Positions 9,114 through 17,014 of a stretch of 64,000 nucleotides of DNA are shown here, piece by piece. The notes below the pieces were generated by a model, which saw only the letters and a list, made by a program, of their open reading frames with translations, was not told where the DNA came from and did no database searches. Position 1 is the stretch's first letter; each line of letters opens with the position of its first letter. The position numbers and the translations under genes were made by a program. The stretch is from Thalassospiraceae bacterium LMO-JJ14 (GTDB lineage: Bacteria > Pseudomonadota > Alphaproteobacteria > Rhodospirillales > Casp-alpha2), in assembly GCA_021555105.2 (NCBI GenBank), contig CP134604.1:1674001-1738000 (forward strand), in the 5' to 3' direction.

Positions 9114-9730
9114 CGATCCATTCCCTCAATCACGGCTGAAACGGCGAGGCCGGCAAGCGGTGCATAGAGCGGCAGCAATCGGTCCTTTATCACGTCGACC
9201 GATGGCGCATCCCGTGGCTCCAGGTCCAGCCATACCCTCGCCAGTTCGGGGCCGCCGTCCAGGTCCCCGGTCATACCATGCGCTGTGATGGCAATGCGTT
9301 TTTCCCCCGCCTCAATAGCGCGACGGACGGGCTCGAGCCCTGCGTAATCCGGCAGGGCACCGCGATGCAGGTTGATTCCACCGAAGCAAAACCGGCTGAG
9401 ACAGGTATCCGGGATCAGGAATTTCCAGGAAAGAACCATCATCAGATCAAGCGCCCCATCGGGCAAAAAATCTTCGGGAGTTCGTGCCTGGGGTAGATCC
9501 AGGATATGCAGCGGGATGCCCGCATGCTCACAAAGCTGGCGATAGTAGGGAACTTCCGGTCGCGGGCCACCGCCCTCTGCGCGGGTCAGGTGACCATGAG
9601 TGAAAACTGCGATGGGCTCAATCCTCGGGTCCGCAAGCAGAACATTCTCAAGAACGCTGAGCCCCGTATCGCGACCGAGAAACCCGATTGTCCGCAACCT
9701 TCGATGACTTGATTTCGTCCCTTCAGGCAT
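9110..9730 (-). CDS. formyltransferase-fold protein 1
   Basis: The 206-residue protein resembles the N-terminal catalytic domain of methionyl-tRNA and GAR formyltransferases: IGFLGRDTGLSVLENVL at the start, and FGGINLHRGALPDYAGLEPV near 115-135, equivalent to the family's N-x-H-x-S-x-L-P-x-Y-x-G loop. The Asn and His of the 10-formyl-THF active site are present. The following Asp region reads HGMTGDLDGGPE, close to the family's D-x-G. It would formylate a sugar amino group with 10-formyl-THF. It overlaps the second formyltransferase gene by eight bases. Its sequence differs clearly from the next gene, so the pair is not a recent duplication. Confidence 0.7.
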   Translation of the reverse strand: MPEGTKSSHRRLRTIGFLGRDTGLSVLENVLLADPRIEPIAVFTHGHLTRAEGGGPRPEVPYYRQLCEHAGIPLHILDLPQARTPEDFLPDGALDLMMVLSWKFLIPDTCLSRFCFGGINLHRGALPDYAGLEPVRRAIEAGEKRIAITAHGMTGDLDGGPELARVWLDLEPRDAPSVDVIKDRLLPLYAPLAGLAVSAVIEGMDR

Positions 9731-10388
9731 AAGGGTAGACTTTAGTTCTGGAAACCTTGTCTTCCGGCCAGTCTTCCCAGCGGATTTTGCCGTAGAGAGT
9801 ACGGTGCCTTATGTCCTGGCTGATGCTGGGCGCGGTGCCTGCGCAGATGTGGGGCACCATCATCCTCAGGATATCCTCTTCCAAGTCAATGGCTTCTTCG
9901 TAGAGTTCCGTGGCCGTTGCGACCGTCGGGTCCAGCCGTCCCTGTAACTGCGCGATCAGGGGACCAGTATCTATGCCGGAATCCAGCCAGAACAGGGAAA
10001 TTCCGGTAACCGGCCGGTCATGCAGAATGGCATTGGCAATGGGTACGGCGCCGGCGCCTTCGGGTAACAGTGATTCGTGAATGCCAATGACCGGGCAAAG
10101 GGACATCAGTTCCTGTCGGTACATCTGTTGCCAGCCCAACGAAAAGATAAAATCCGGGGCCAGGGCGCGCATCTCCTCGACATGATCGTTGATGTTGCCG
10201 TTGACTTCATTAACAGGGACTTGCGCGGCAAACGGATACTTGGACGTATCAACCATATCCACACCTTCCCAACCCGGAGAGCGGGGGCCACGGGTGTAGA
10301 ACATGATGATATCTTGTCCGAGATCGCTGAGAACCTGTGCATTGAGAAAGGTGCTTTCAATGCCGCCGATGATGATGATGCGTGCCAT
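9723..10388 (-). CDS. formyltransferase-fold protein 2
   Basis: The 221-residue protein has IIIIGGIESTFLNAQVL at the start and GIHESLLPEGAGAVPIANA near 102-120, where His-x-Ser-x-Leu-Pro replaces the usual N-x-H-x-S-x-LP. It then has ISLFWLDSGIDTGPLIAQ near 132-149, the conserved D-x-G-(P)-I segment of formyltransferases. The Asn before the catalytic His is replaced by Gly-Ile, so activity is likely but not certain. It lies three bases after the second PIG-L deacetylase, which is what one expects of a deacetylate-then-formylate pair. N-formyl sugars are known in bacterial surface glycans. Confidence 0.7.
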   Translation of the reverse strand: MARIIIIGGIESTFLNAQVLSDLGQDIIMFYTRGPRSPGWEGVDMVDTSKYPFAAQVPVNEVNGNINDHVEEMRALAPDFIFSLGWQQMYRQELMSLCPVIGIHESLLPEGAGAVPIANAILHDRPVTGISLFWLDSGIDTGPLIAQLQGRLDPTVATATELYEEAIDLEEDILRMMVPHICAGTAPSISQDIRHRTLYGKIRWEDWPEDKVSRTKVYPYA

Positions 10389-10391
10389 GGT

Positions 10392-11108
10392 TCAGTCGTA
10401 GATTTTACGAACAAGGGAGAACGCTTCAGCATAGGGCCGTCCCACCTCGCTGCCTCGACGTCGGGCCAGAATCTCTATGCCCTCGACCGACCGGGGATGG
10501 GGGGAGGGGCGGATTTCCGATGTATAACACCGCATGGCCTGTATCTTGGCGTCAATCGTTTCACTGACTTCCATATAGATCGTGGGCAAGAAAGCCGTTT
10601 CCGCCCGCTGCCACGCCCGCTCGGTGCTGGAGTTCGTTTCGAACGCCCAGATCTCATCCGGGTGGTCATCCGGCGGATTGGCCCGTCCTGCCATCATGAC
10701 CGCATCGTGTACCCGGCCGTGGTCCCAATTGTAGTCGCCGGCATGATGCGTCAGCAGCAGCGTCGGCCGAAACTCTTTAATGACAGTGGTAATTGCATGC
10801 GCCAGATCCATGCGCCCGACGGTGTCGAGCCTGTTGTCCGGGAAAGAAAGGGTGCTCACGTGCTGAAAGCCCAGGATCGCAGCGGCCTGGGCCGTTTCCT
10901 TGCTGAGTTGGTCTTGTGCTGCGCGCGTTGCGTCGCTCGTGATATCGTCGCCACTACAACGACCGGAGACACCGCCTGTCATCACCAGCAGGGTAGCCGC
11001 CCACCCCTGATCGACAAGTCGGCGAACGGTCGCCCCACAGCCCAGGACTTCGTCGTCCGGATGGGCTGCAACGACCAGCAACTGCTTGCGTTTGGGGTGT
11101 TCAGCCAT
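10392..11108 (-). CDS. PIG-L family N-deacetylase 2
   Basis: LLVVAAHPDDEVLGCG near residues 10-25 is the zinc-binding AHPDDE motif, with His, Asp and Asp as metal and catalytic residues. LLTHHAGDYNWDHGRVHDA near 115-133 provides the second metal His. Members remove the N-acetyl group from GlcNAc-like sugars. It is a tandem paralogue of the gene six bases upstream: both share HPDDEVLGCG, a THHxGDxNxDH block and an FETxSSTE block. The shared blocks imply an old duplication with diverged substrate use. It is cytoplasmic, as no signal peptide is present. Confidence 0.88.
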   Translation of the reverse strand: MAEHPKRKQLLVVAAHPDDEVLGCGATVRRLVDQGWAATLLVMTGGVSGRCSGDDITSDATRAAQDQLSKETAQAAAILGFQHVSTLSFPDNRLDTVGRMDLAHAITTVIKEFRPTLLLTHHAGDYNWDHGRVHDAVMMAGRANPPDDHPDEIWAFETNSSTERAWQRAETAFLPTIYMEVSETIDAKIQAMRCYTSEIRPSPHPRSVEGIEILARRRGSEVGRPYAEAFSLVRKIYD

Positions 11109-11114
11109 TGCTCT

Positions 11115-11789
11115 TTACACGATTTCGCGCTCAACGGCGAACGCTTCGGCGGCTCCTACGCCTGCGGTGGCACCGCGTAAACGCACCAACGCTGCCAAAG
11201 CTTCATGCGAGCGGATATGTGGGAATGCCTGTATTTCCTGTTTATAGGCGGAAAGCGCCCGGGTCTTGAGTTCGAGGGTGCTGGTGATATCGACAAATCG
11301 ATTGGGCCTGAATGCCGTACCGCTGGCAGGCGACGCCCATTCCGTGCTGGACAGCGTCTCGAAACCGTAAATCGCCCGCACCGGACTCCCGGGAACGGGG
11401 CGGCATGACGTAATCACGGCCTGGTGGGCGATGCGGTGGTCTATGTTTAGATCGCCGCCATGGTGCGTATAGATGATCGATGGGACGAAGCGGGAAATGA
11501 CCTCTTCGACCAGATTAACGACTTTGAGAAGCGGAAGTGAATCCATTGCATTGTCGGGCAGGCGCAGAAATTCGGGAGGACCGGCCCCCAGGATTTCGCT
11601 GGCCAGACGGGCGCAGTTTTCACGCTCCGTGCATTCGGCCTCGAAATTGTCGCCCAATCGTGAACTGACGCCGTCGGCAAGGAACAGGACATTAACTTTG
11701 TCGCCTTCCATTGCGTGGCGCGCCATTGCTCCGCCGCACCCCAATACTTCGTCATCGGGATGTGCGGCAACAACTAGAACCCTAGCCAT
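11115..11789 (-). CDS. PIG-L family N-deacetylase 1
   Basis: VLVVAAHPDDEVLGCGGAM opens the protein, and IIYTHHGGDLNIDHRIAHQ follows near residue 105, giving a complete PIG-L zinc site. I chose the ATG at 11789 (225 residues, starting MARVLV) over a TTG two codons upstream. GFETLSSTEW is shared with its tandem neighbour. It lies twelve bases after the WbqC-like gene. Together with the next gene it could remove acetyl groups from two different positions of a diacetamido sugar such as pseudaminic acid. That specificity is inference. Confidence 0.88.
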   Translation of the reverse strand: MARVLVVAAHPDDEVLGCGGAMARHAMEGDKVNVLFLADGVSSRLGDNFEAECTERENCARLASEILGAGPPEFLRLPDNAMDSLPLLKVVNLVEEVISRFVPSIIYTHHGGDLNIDHRIAHQAVITSCRPVPGSPVRAIYGFETLSSTEWASPASGTAFRPNRFVDITSTLELKTRALSAYKQEIQAFPHIRSHEALAALVRLRGATAGVGAAEAFAVEREIV

Positions 11790-11801
11790 GAACAATGCCC
11801 C

Positions 11802-12485
11802 TCAGGTGGAAGAGAGTAAGCCGAGGCTATCGGGGCCCTGCATGAATAGCAAGTCGATAATCGACATGTAAGGCTCGAACCCCGGGTAGATTTGCCCGTA
11901 TACGGGATGAGTGTAGTCATGAAATTGTACTTTTATACCAGCGGCTTGGAACGCGTTCTGATCCAGGTAATCGCGGCCGAGCGGGCCGGAGAGATAGACC
12001 GTCGCTCCAACGGATTGACACAACTCCAGGACGAGTTCGCTCTTGGTTGCGTTCGGCTTCATCTGTGAGCTATAGCGTAGCGGTGTGGTAATGCCCAAGA
12101 CCTGCATCAGCTTGGTGTTGATCGCGTCCATCATCGGGGCGAGACGCTCCCACGGGTGTTGATAGATGGGCTCAAGCCATGCCGCATGCTGATCGAAGAA
12201 AGGAGCCTTGGCGTAGGCTTGGCAGATCCCGGCCCAGTGCTTGCGCCGCCAGTTGTCGTTGGCGATCTCCAGTGAATCGATGGCCAGGGAGCCAAAGCGT
12301 CCACCTGTCCGAACAGGCACCGTCAACCATGTGGAACCTTGGGCCGTTCTGATGCGGTTGCGATTGACGAAGCTGTTTTTCTCAAACTGCACATGGTCGA
12401 GCACAACGTGCAATTCGGAGAGACGAATGCGATCAAAATAACCGAGCCATGGCAGGTATGCCGGCTGATTAATGGAAACAATCAC
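11802..12485 (-). CDS. WbqC-like family protein
   Basis: The N-terminus, IVSINQPAYLPWLGYFDRI, followed by LDHVQFEKNSFVNRNRI, is diagnostic of the WbqC family found in O-antigen and other surface polysaccharide loci. The family's biochemical role is unsettled; proposals include acyl or amino-acid transfer. The start is GTG at 12485, three bases after the radical SAM stop, and an out-of-frame ATG just before it reads directly into TGA. The 227-residue length is typical. Next to deacetylases and formyltransferases it may add or help add an N-acyl group, but this is inference. Confidence 0.82.
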   Translation of the reverse strand: MIVSINQPAYLPWLGYFDRIRLSELHVVLDHVQFEKNSFVNRNRIRTAQGSTWLTVPVRTGGRFGSLAIDSLEIANDNWRRKHWAGICQAYAKAPFFDQHAAWLEPIYQHPWERLAPMMDAINTKLMQVLGITTPLRYSSQMKPNATKSELVLELCQSVGATVYLSGPLGRDYLDQNAFQAAGIKVQFHDYTHPVYGQIYPGFEPYMSIIDLLFMQGPDSLGLLSST

Positions 12486-12488
12486 ATG

Positions 12489-13826
12489 TTAAACCCGGAC
12501 GTTCGATAGCTCGGCGGAGCTCCGATTGTGCTTCATGACCTGAGCAGAAATCAGCGCTTCGACATCGTCGGTCGGGAATTCGCTGAAATCACGGCGGCGC
12601 CATTTGTCGCGAGCCATGTTGACATACGGCTCGATCAGCGCCCAATCCTCGCCCGGGAAGTTTTTGCGCGTGTTGTCGAGACGGAAGTTCAGCCCGGCAA
12701 TCCAGTAAATCGGAGATAGCATCAGGCGCAGCTTGCCCCAACCCTCCATCGTGGTCGGCGGATTGAATGCCGGAAAACCGTCGATACCGGCAACGGCTTC
12801 ATCATACATAGGGCTGCCCGGATACGGGGCGAACTGGTAGACCGAGATGCGGGCCGCCGGATCGGTCTGCTTGATCCAATCGATCAGATCATACGTGTCC
12901 TGGCGCATTTCATCGGTTTCACGCGGCATGCCGGTGATGAAGCTGTACATCACCGAAATGCCAGACCCCGCCACGTTGCGGGCCGCCTCGCGGATGGTTT
13001 TGACGCCATGTCCCTTGCGGATGACCTTGCGCAGGAAGTAGTCATTGCCGGACTCGCAACCTATCTCAAGCGAGAAGCAGTTCGATTCCACCAAGGCATC
13101 TACCATTTCCGGGGACAGATACGGGCTGCGGATATTGCCATCCCATTGTACGTTAAGCTCGCGCATAATCCTGCCGATTTGGCGCACCCGTTCAACGCGA
13201 TCCAGGCGTTGGCTTTTTCCATTTTCGTCTTTCCAGGCCCCAAAGCCGATGTTGGGGTCGGAGAATGAAATTTCATCAAAGCCGACGTCGTTATGGATGA
13301 TCTTGAGTTCGCGGTCGAGTTCTCCAAGATCCTTGGGGGACCAAGGTGAGCTGAGCGCGCAGAACGTGCAGGGGAACGGGCAGCCACGCGAGGTAAAGTA
13401 CTGTACATCGCCACGGGCAAACATATGCTTTGTGCGTTCATTGTATGGGAAAAGGTGCTCGCCATAGACCCTGTCAGGGTAGACGCGGTCGACAAAAGGC
13501 TCTGCCAGGACCTGGTCCGGCAAGATACGGGCATGGTGCCCACCGACACCGGTGGTGACCGATGGTTTGATCCGTTTGGCCAGTTTCAGGATTTCCGCAG
13601 CGCGTCCGACCTGATAGCCGGTAAAGGCGGATACCGCCACTTCTTCGGCATCTGCGATCATTTCCTCGAGCATTTCCGGCGGGTCGAAGCGGTCATCGAA
13701 ATAACCAACCTGCAGCCCTTGGCTTTCGTACAAAGCACCAGGATAAAGGATCGAAAGCGGTGTTAGCTTCACCGGAGAATCCTGCGTAGGGCGAGGATAA
13801 ACTAGCAGTTTATCTAATTTTGCCAT
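12489..13826 (-). CDS. radical SAM protein with B12-binding-like N-terminal domain
   Basis: An ATG at 13826 with a strong GAGGAGAG Shine-Dalgarno gives 445 residues; an ATG 15 codons upstream lacks such a site. Residues ~1-130 resemble the Rossmann-like cobalamin-binding domain (VAVSAFTGYQVGRAAEIL and GVGGHHARILPDQVL), but the DxHxxG His motif is absent. The radical SAM core begins with YFTSRGCPFPCTFCALSS (CX3CX2C) binding the 4Fe-4S cluster. FSLEIGCESGNDYFLRKVIRKG and FITGMPRETDE are later core motifs. Proteins of this class often methylate unactivated carbons or rearrange sugars. Its place between pseI and the N-acyl genes suggests a glycan modification. Confidence 0.85.
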   Translation of the reverse strand: MAKLDKLLVYPRPTQDSPVKLTPLSILYPGALYESQGLQVGYFDDRFDPPEMLEEMIADAEEVAVSAFTGYQVGRAAEILKLAKRIKPSVTTGVGGHHARILPDQVLAEPFVDRVYPDRVYGEHLFPYNERTKHMFARGDVQYFTSRGCPFPCTFCALSSPWSPKDLGELDRELKIIHNDVGFDEISFSDPNIGFGAWKDENGKSQRLDRVERVRQIGRIMRELNVQWDGNIRSPYLSPEMVDALVESNCFSLEIGCESGNDYFLRKVIRKGHGVKTIREAARNVAGSGISVMYSFITGMPRETDEMRQDTYDLIDWIKQTDPAARISVYQFAPYPGSPMYDEAVAGIDGFPAFNPPTTMEGWGKLRLMLSPIYWIAGLNFRLDNTRKNFPGEDWALIEPYVNMARDKWRRRDFSEFPTDDVEALISAQVMKHNRSSAELSNVRV

Positions 13827-13933
13827 GTTTAAGTCACTCTCCTCATCATTACGTACCTTTTCATGGACCATGGTTGTGATGTCAAGTGCAAAAACCCATT
13901 AAAACAGTATGTTATTATCCAAAAGAACGGTGT

Positions 13934-14998
13934 TCATGCGCTAAAATCGGCAAGGCCGATCAAGCTGCCGGCGGCAATCGGGCGAGCGGCGACACAATCG
14001 AGTACCTGATCCAGCAGGGCTGGCGGAAGCCCGTCGCCGGGACGGCGCAGGCCGGTGTTGCTGGGCGTCAGGCGTTCTCCCTGCGCGATGTCCCGAAGGG
14101 CGACGATGCTGCGGCGGCAGATGCTGCGCATGGCAAGTTCCTTTGCCGATGCCCTAACCACCGGGCTGCCCATGATGGTTCTGGCCCGAAGAATTCCATC
14201 CACCCAACCTTTCAATTCCTCCGGATTGTCCGAGAACCAGTGGTCCGGTCCAGGCAGGTCGTGGCTGAGGGTGAAGTGCTTCTCGAACACCGAAGCGCCC
14301 ATGGAACTGGCGATGGACGACGCCAACGGTCCCTGCGTGTGGTCCGAAAAGCCGATGGGCAGCCCTGGAAAGGCGGCCTTCAAGGTCGACAGACGGGAAA
14401 GGTTCACTTCCTCCGGAGGTGTCGGGTACTGCGAAGTGCACAGAAGCAACACTGTCGGCGTTCCCTCGAACGTACCAAGGGCCTCAAGCGCATTGTGAAC
14501 ATCCGACAGATCGGCCATGCCACAGGACACGATCATCGGCAATCCAGCAGAGGCGAAGTCACGCAACTGGGGCAGGTTGGTGAAGTCGTCCGATCCGACC
14601 TTGATCGCCTGCAGACCCAACGGCAGCAGCATGTCTAGATCAGATCGGTTTTGCGGCGTCGACAGGAACATGATGTCCGTCTTCAGGCAATGTTCGCGCA
14701 GGCTTTGCCATTGCTCATACGTAAACTCATGGCGCTTGAACATTTCCAGTTGGGGCTCGGTGATCTCCTTGCCCTGGCTGGTGTATGTGTAGGTGGCTTC
14801 GGGGGAACTGACGAATTCCTCCGCCTTGAACGTCTGGAACTTGATGGCACTGACGTCGGCTTTCTTGGCCACTTCGACCATCTCGAACGCCCGGTCCAGG
14901 TCTCCGCAATGGTTGATGCCGGCCTCTGAAATGATGAATGGCGGGGAATCTGCCCCGACGCTATAGGGGCCGATGTCGAAGCGAGAGATGATACTCAT
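13934..14998 (-). CDS. pseI: pseudaminic acid synthase (PseI/NeuB family)
   Basis: The enzyme condenses a 6-carbon 2,4-diamino sugar with phosphoenolpyruvate to give the 9-carbon acid. The TIM barrel has FIISEAGINHCGDLDRA, SAIKFQTFKAEEF, FLSTPQ and GFSDHTQGPLASSIA, then FEKHFTLSHDLPGPDHWFS, all NeuB-family landmarks with metal-binding His. The last ~60 residues (SIVALRDIAQGERLTP...) are the antifreeze-like SAF domain. The ATG at 14998 is preceded by GAGGAGA at proper spacing, preferred over a TTG two codons upstream. PseI rather than NeuB/LegI is favoured by the adjacent pseBCG genes. Length 354 is typical. Confidence 0.92.
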   Translation of the reverse strand: MSIISRFDIGPYSVGADSPPFIISEAGINHCGDLDRAFEMVEVAKKADVSAIKFQTFKAEEFVSSPEATYTYTSQGKEITEPQLEMFKRHEFTYEQWQSLREHCLKTDIMFLSTPQNRSDLDMLLPLGLQAIKVGSDDFTNLPQLRDFASAGLPMIVSCGMADLSDVHNALEALGTFEGTPTVLLLCTSQYPTPPEEVNLSRLSTLKAAFPGLPIGFSDHTQGPLASSIASSMGASVFEKHFTLSHDLPGPDHWFSDNPEELKGWVDGILRARTIMGSPVVRASAKELAMRSICRRSIVALRDIAQGERLTPSNTGLRRPGDGLPPALLDQVLDCVAARPIAAGSLIGLADFSA

Positions 14999-15014
14999 GG
15001 TCAAAGTCTCCTCA

Positions 15015-15197
15015 TTAAACGCGCGTGAGTACGGGAGGAATGATGATATTACCCTGTGCCTTCAGGGTGCCGCTATGAGTTGCACCGGTCTCGACCAGCG
15101 CCTTATCGAAGTCGCGGCTGCAGCCTTTGTTCAGGAAACAGGAATTAACGACAATCGCCGCCCACGGGCAGCAATGCGGAATGATCATCTCAGGCAT
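15015..15197 (-). CDS. small ORF between pseG and pseI, unknown function
   Basis: A 60-codon frame starts at an ATG that overlaps the pseG stop by eight bases and ends 16 bases before the pseI start, filling the space between them almost exactly. The start is placed like the translationally coupled starts elsewhere in this operon. The peptide contains four Cys (two in a CC pair) and ends in a hydrophobic NIIIPPVL segment. I recognise no family. It may be a genuine small protein, a remnant of a larger gene, or chance. Codon statistics and conservation could not be tested here. Confidence 0.4.
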   Translation of the reverse strand: MPEMIIPHCCPWAAIVVNSCFLNKGCSRDFDKALVETGATHSGTLKAQGNIIIPPVLTRV

Positions 15198-16236
15198 GAT
15201 CTTGATCTTTCCACTCTGAAGAAAGCATCACGGCAGCGGTACGGCCGGCGCCGGCACCATCGCAGATTTCCGAGGCGTGCCGGGCCATATCGGCCAAAGA
15301 CGAAGGCGCGCCGCTCAAATGCACAACGGCGTCGGCAATCCGATGGTGGGTATCGGCGTTCAGAGGCGCCTCGATCCATGCCGCGCCGGCTTGGGCCAGG
15401 CCGGTTGCGATATCCACCTGATTGTCTGCTGCTACAATAAGTACCGAAGGTAACGCAAGGGTACACCGCTCCCAAGACATCGAGCCTGCAGCGCCAACGG
15501 CGAGGTCGGCCCGCACCATCAGTTCTGACATGTCCGGCGGATCGCGATGAATCACGACCGACGGTAGGATCGAAAGCCGCGCAGCAAGCTCAGTCGCTTC
15601 CGGCCAATGCGATCCGATGACCACATCAAGGGCCACATTTGGAAGGCGCTCGGCGATCGCACGTGCGGTGCGTTCGGTCATGCCATCAGGGTCGCTGCCG
15701 CCGAAACTCACCAGTATCCGCTGCAGTTCATTATGCTTCTTTACCAATGCCCGGGATCGTTTTCTTGCAAAGGCCGGGCGCAGCAGGGCGTAGGCGGTGC
15801 CGGCAAGTACCTTGCTGTCCGATGGCACCCATGGCGCATAGTCGGCGGCCTGCCTGTCGCGTGTTTGATCGAGCAGCAGGTCGCAGGCATGGGATCGGCA
15901 GGGTACGTCGTCAATGGCCATGATCCGCTTCGTCCAAGGGCGGCAGGCGTTATGGTAATCGGCCCCCAGGCCATAATGATCAACGACCAGCCAATCGATT
16001 GTCTCGCCCACGGCCTCGGCCAGGGTGGCGGGATCCTTGCCGTCGGCCAAAGGCAGAATGTCATGTTCCGATGTTGCCAGGGAAGGAACAGCGTCCAGGG
16101 CTTCGCGCGTTACCGCAAAAACGCACCGCCCCCCTCGTTCACGCAGTGCCGTTGCCAAGGCAAGGCACCTGATCACGTGCCCGCTCCCGACACCGAATGA
16201 AGCGTCAGGGCGAAAGAAGATGGAAGCGCTGGCCAC
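15190..16236 (-). CDS. pseG: UDP-2,4-diacetamido-2,4,6-trideoxy-beta-L-altropyranose hydrolase (PseG)
   Basis: PseG removes UDP from the altropyranose precursor of pseudaminic acid. The N-terminal motif FRPDASFGVGSGHVIRCL includes the catalytic His (residue 20 here). WLVVDHYGLGADYH, ILVSFGGSDPDG near 180 and GAAGSMSWERCTLALPS complete the GT-B-like fold typical of PseG. I selected the GTG at 16236, with a GAGGGG site upstream, giving 348 residues; longer frames lack support. It overlaps the preceding cytidylyltransferase gene by 32 bases. Together with PseB, PseC and PseI it defines the pseudaminic branch rather than the legionaminic branch. Confidence 0.9.
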   Translation of the reverse strand: MASASIFFRPDASFGVGSGHVIRCLALATALRERGGRCVFAVTREALDAVPSLATSEHDILPLADGKDPATLAEAVGETIDWLVVDHYGLGADYHNACRPWTKRIMAIDDVPCRSHACDLLLDQTRDRQAADYAPWVPSDSKVLAGTAYALLRPAFARKRSRALVKKHNELQRILVSFGGSDPDGMTERTARAIAERLPNVALDVVIGSHWPEATELAARLSILPSVVIHRDPPDMSELMVRADLAVGAAGSMSWERCTLALPSVLIVAADNQVDIATGLAQAGAAWIEAPLNADTHHRIADAVVHLSGAPSSLADMARHASEICDGAGAGRTAAVMLSSEWKDQDHA

Positions 16237-17014
16237 GTTCGGTATACCCCTCAATCTCTGGCTCGTTGTGTTCAAAGGCGTTGCGGACAACACGGTGCGA
16301 GTCCTGATGGGTGTTCAGGCCGCTGATATCAGTCGGCTGGCGCACAGCCTGTTCCACTGCGCGCCAGGGAAAGCCCGCGGCGCCCTCGGGAAGGCGGGTG
16401 AACAGGGTCTGAAAAAACCGCAGGTCATCTGCTGTATCCAGGGTCCATCTGTGGTCCGTTGCGTCGCCGCCCGGGCCCAGCAGATTGACCCTGGAAACCC
16501 CATCGCGGCTGCGAAGATCCAGGGTGACATGCTCACGGGTGTCTGGGTCGTGGGCGGTGCGCCAGGATTCTTCAAGATCGACCATACGCATGGCTTCCAC
16601 ATCCAGTCCGTGCGGCCAGGAGGGAGGCATGTTGTTGGTCGCATAAGCCGCGCCGGTATCCTGCAACAAGCGCAACACCGCGCCGCACACTTCGGGATCG
16701 ATTGCCGGGCAATCGGCCGTCACCCGAAGTACGATGTCGGCGGCCTGGGTACGAGCGGCGCCGACCATCCGGTCAAGCACATCGGCCTCGGAACCGCGGA
16801 AGGCGAAGGCGCCGCAATTTTCCGCTTCCGCGGCAACAAGCGCCCCGTTTTCATCATCCGTTGTGGCGCATACTACAGCCGCGATACCGGGTATCGCCAG
16901 GCAGCGCTCCAGAACCCGGCCAAGCACGCTGCGCCCGTTCAGGTCCATCAGCACCTTGCCGGGCAGACGGGTCGAGCCCAACCGCGCCTGCACAACCGCG
17001 ACGGCCCGGCTCAT
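16205..17014 (-). CDS. SpsF-like cytidylyltransferase-fold protein
   Basis: VAVVQARLGSTRLPGKVL is the nucleotide-binding loop of the CMP-KDO synthetase/SpsF fold, and VLRVTADCPAIDPEVC carries the metal-binding Asp region. At 269 residues it matches SpsF proteins of nonulosonic acid loci, which often sit between pseC and pseG as here. It is not the same as the pseF fusion at 4.3-5.6 kb, so two cytidylyltransferase-type proteins are encoded. Its true reaction is not established from sequence. It may activate a second sugar. ATGA overlap with pseC couples translation. Confidence 0.85.
   Translation of the reverse strand: MSRAVAVVQARLGSTRLPGKVLMDLNGRSVLGRVLERCLAIPGIAAVVCATTDDENGALVAAEAENCGAFAFRGSEADVLDRMVGAARTQAADIVLRVTADCPAIDPEVCGAVLRLLQDTGAAYATNNMPPSWPHGLDVEAMRMVDLEESWRTAHDPDTREHVTLDLRSRDGVSRVNLLGPGGDATDHRWTLDTADDLRFFQTLFTRLPEGAAGFPWRAVEQAVRQPTDISGLNTHQDSHRVVRNAFEHNEPEIEGYTERGQRFHLLSP

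Noticed and set aside
13827-13933. Possible promoter (TTGACA on the minus strand) between pseI and the radical SAM gene
   Set aside because: The hexamer is present but no acceptable -10 lies 15-19 bases downstream.
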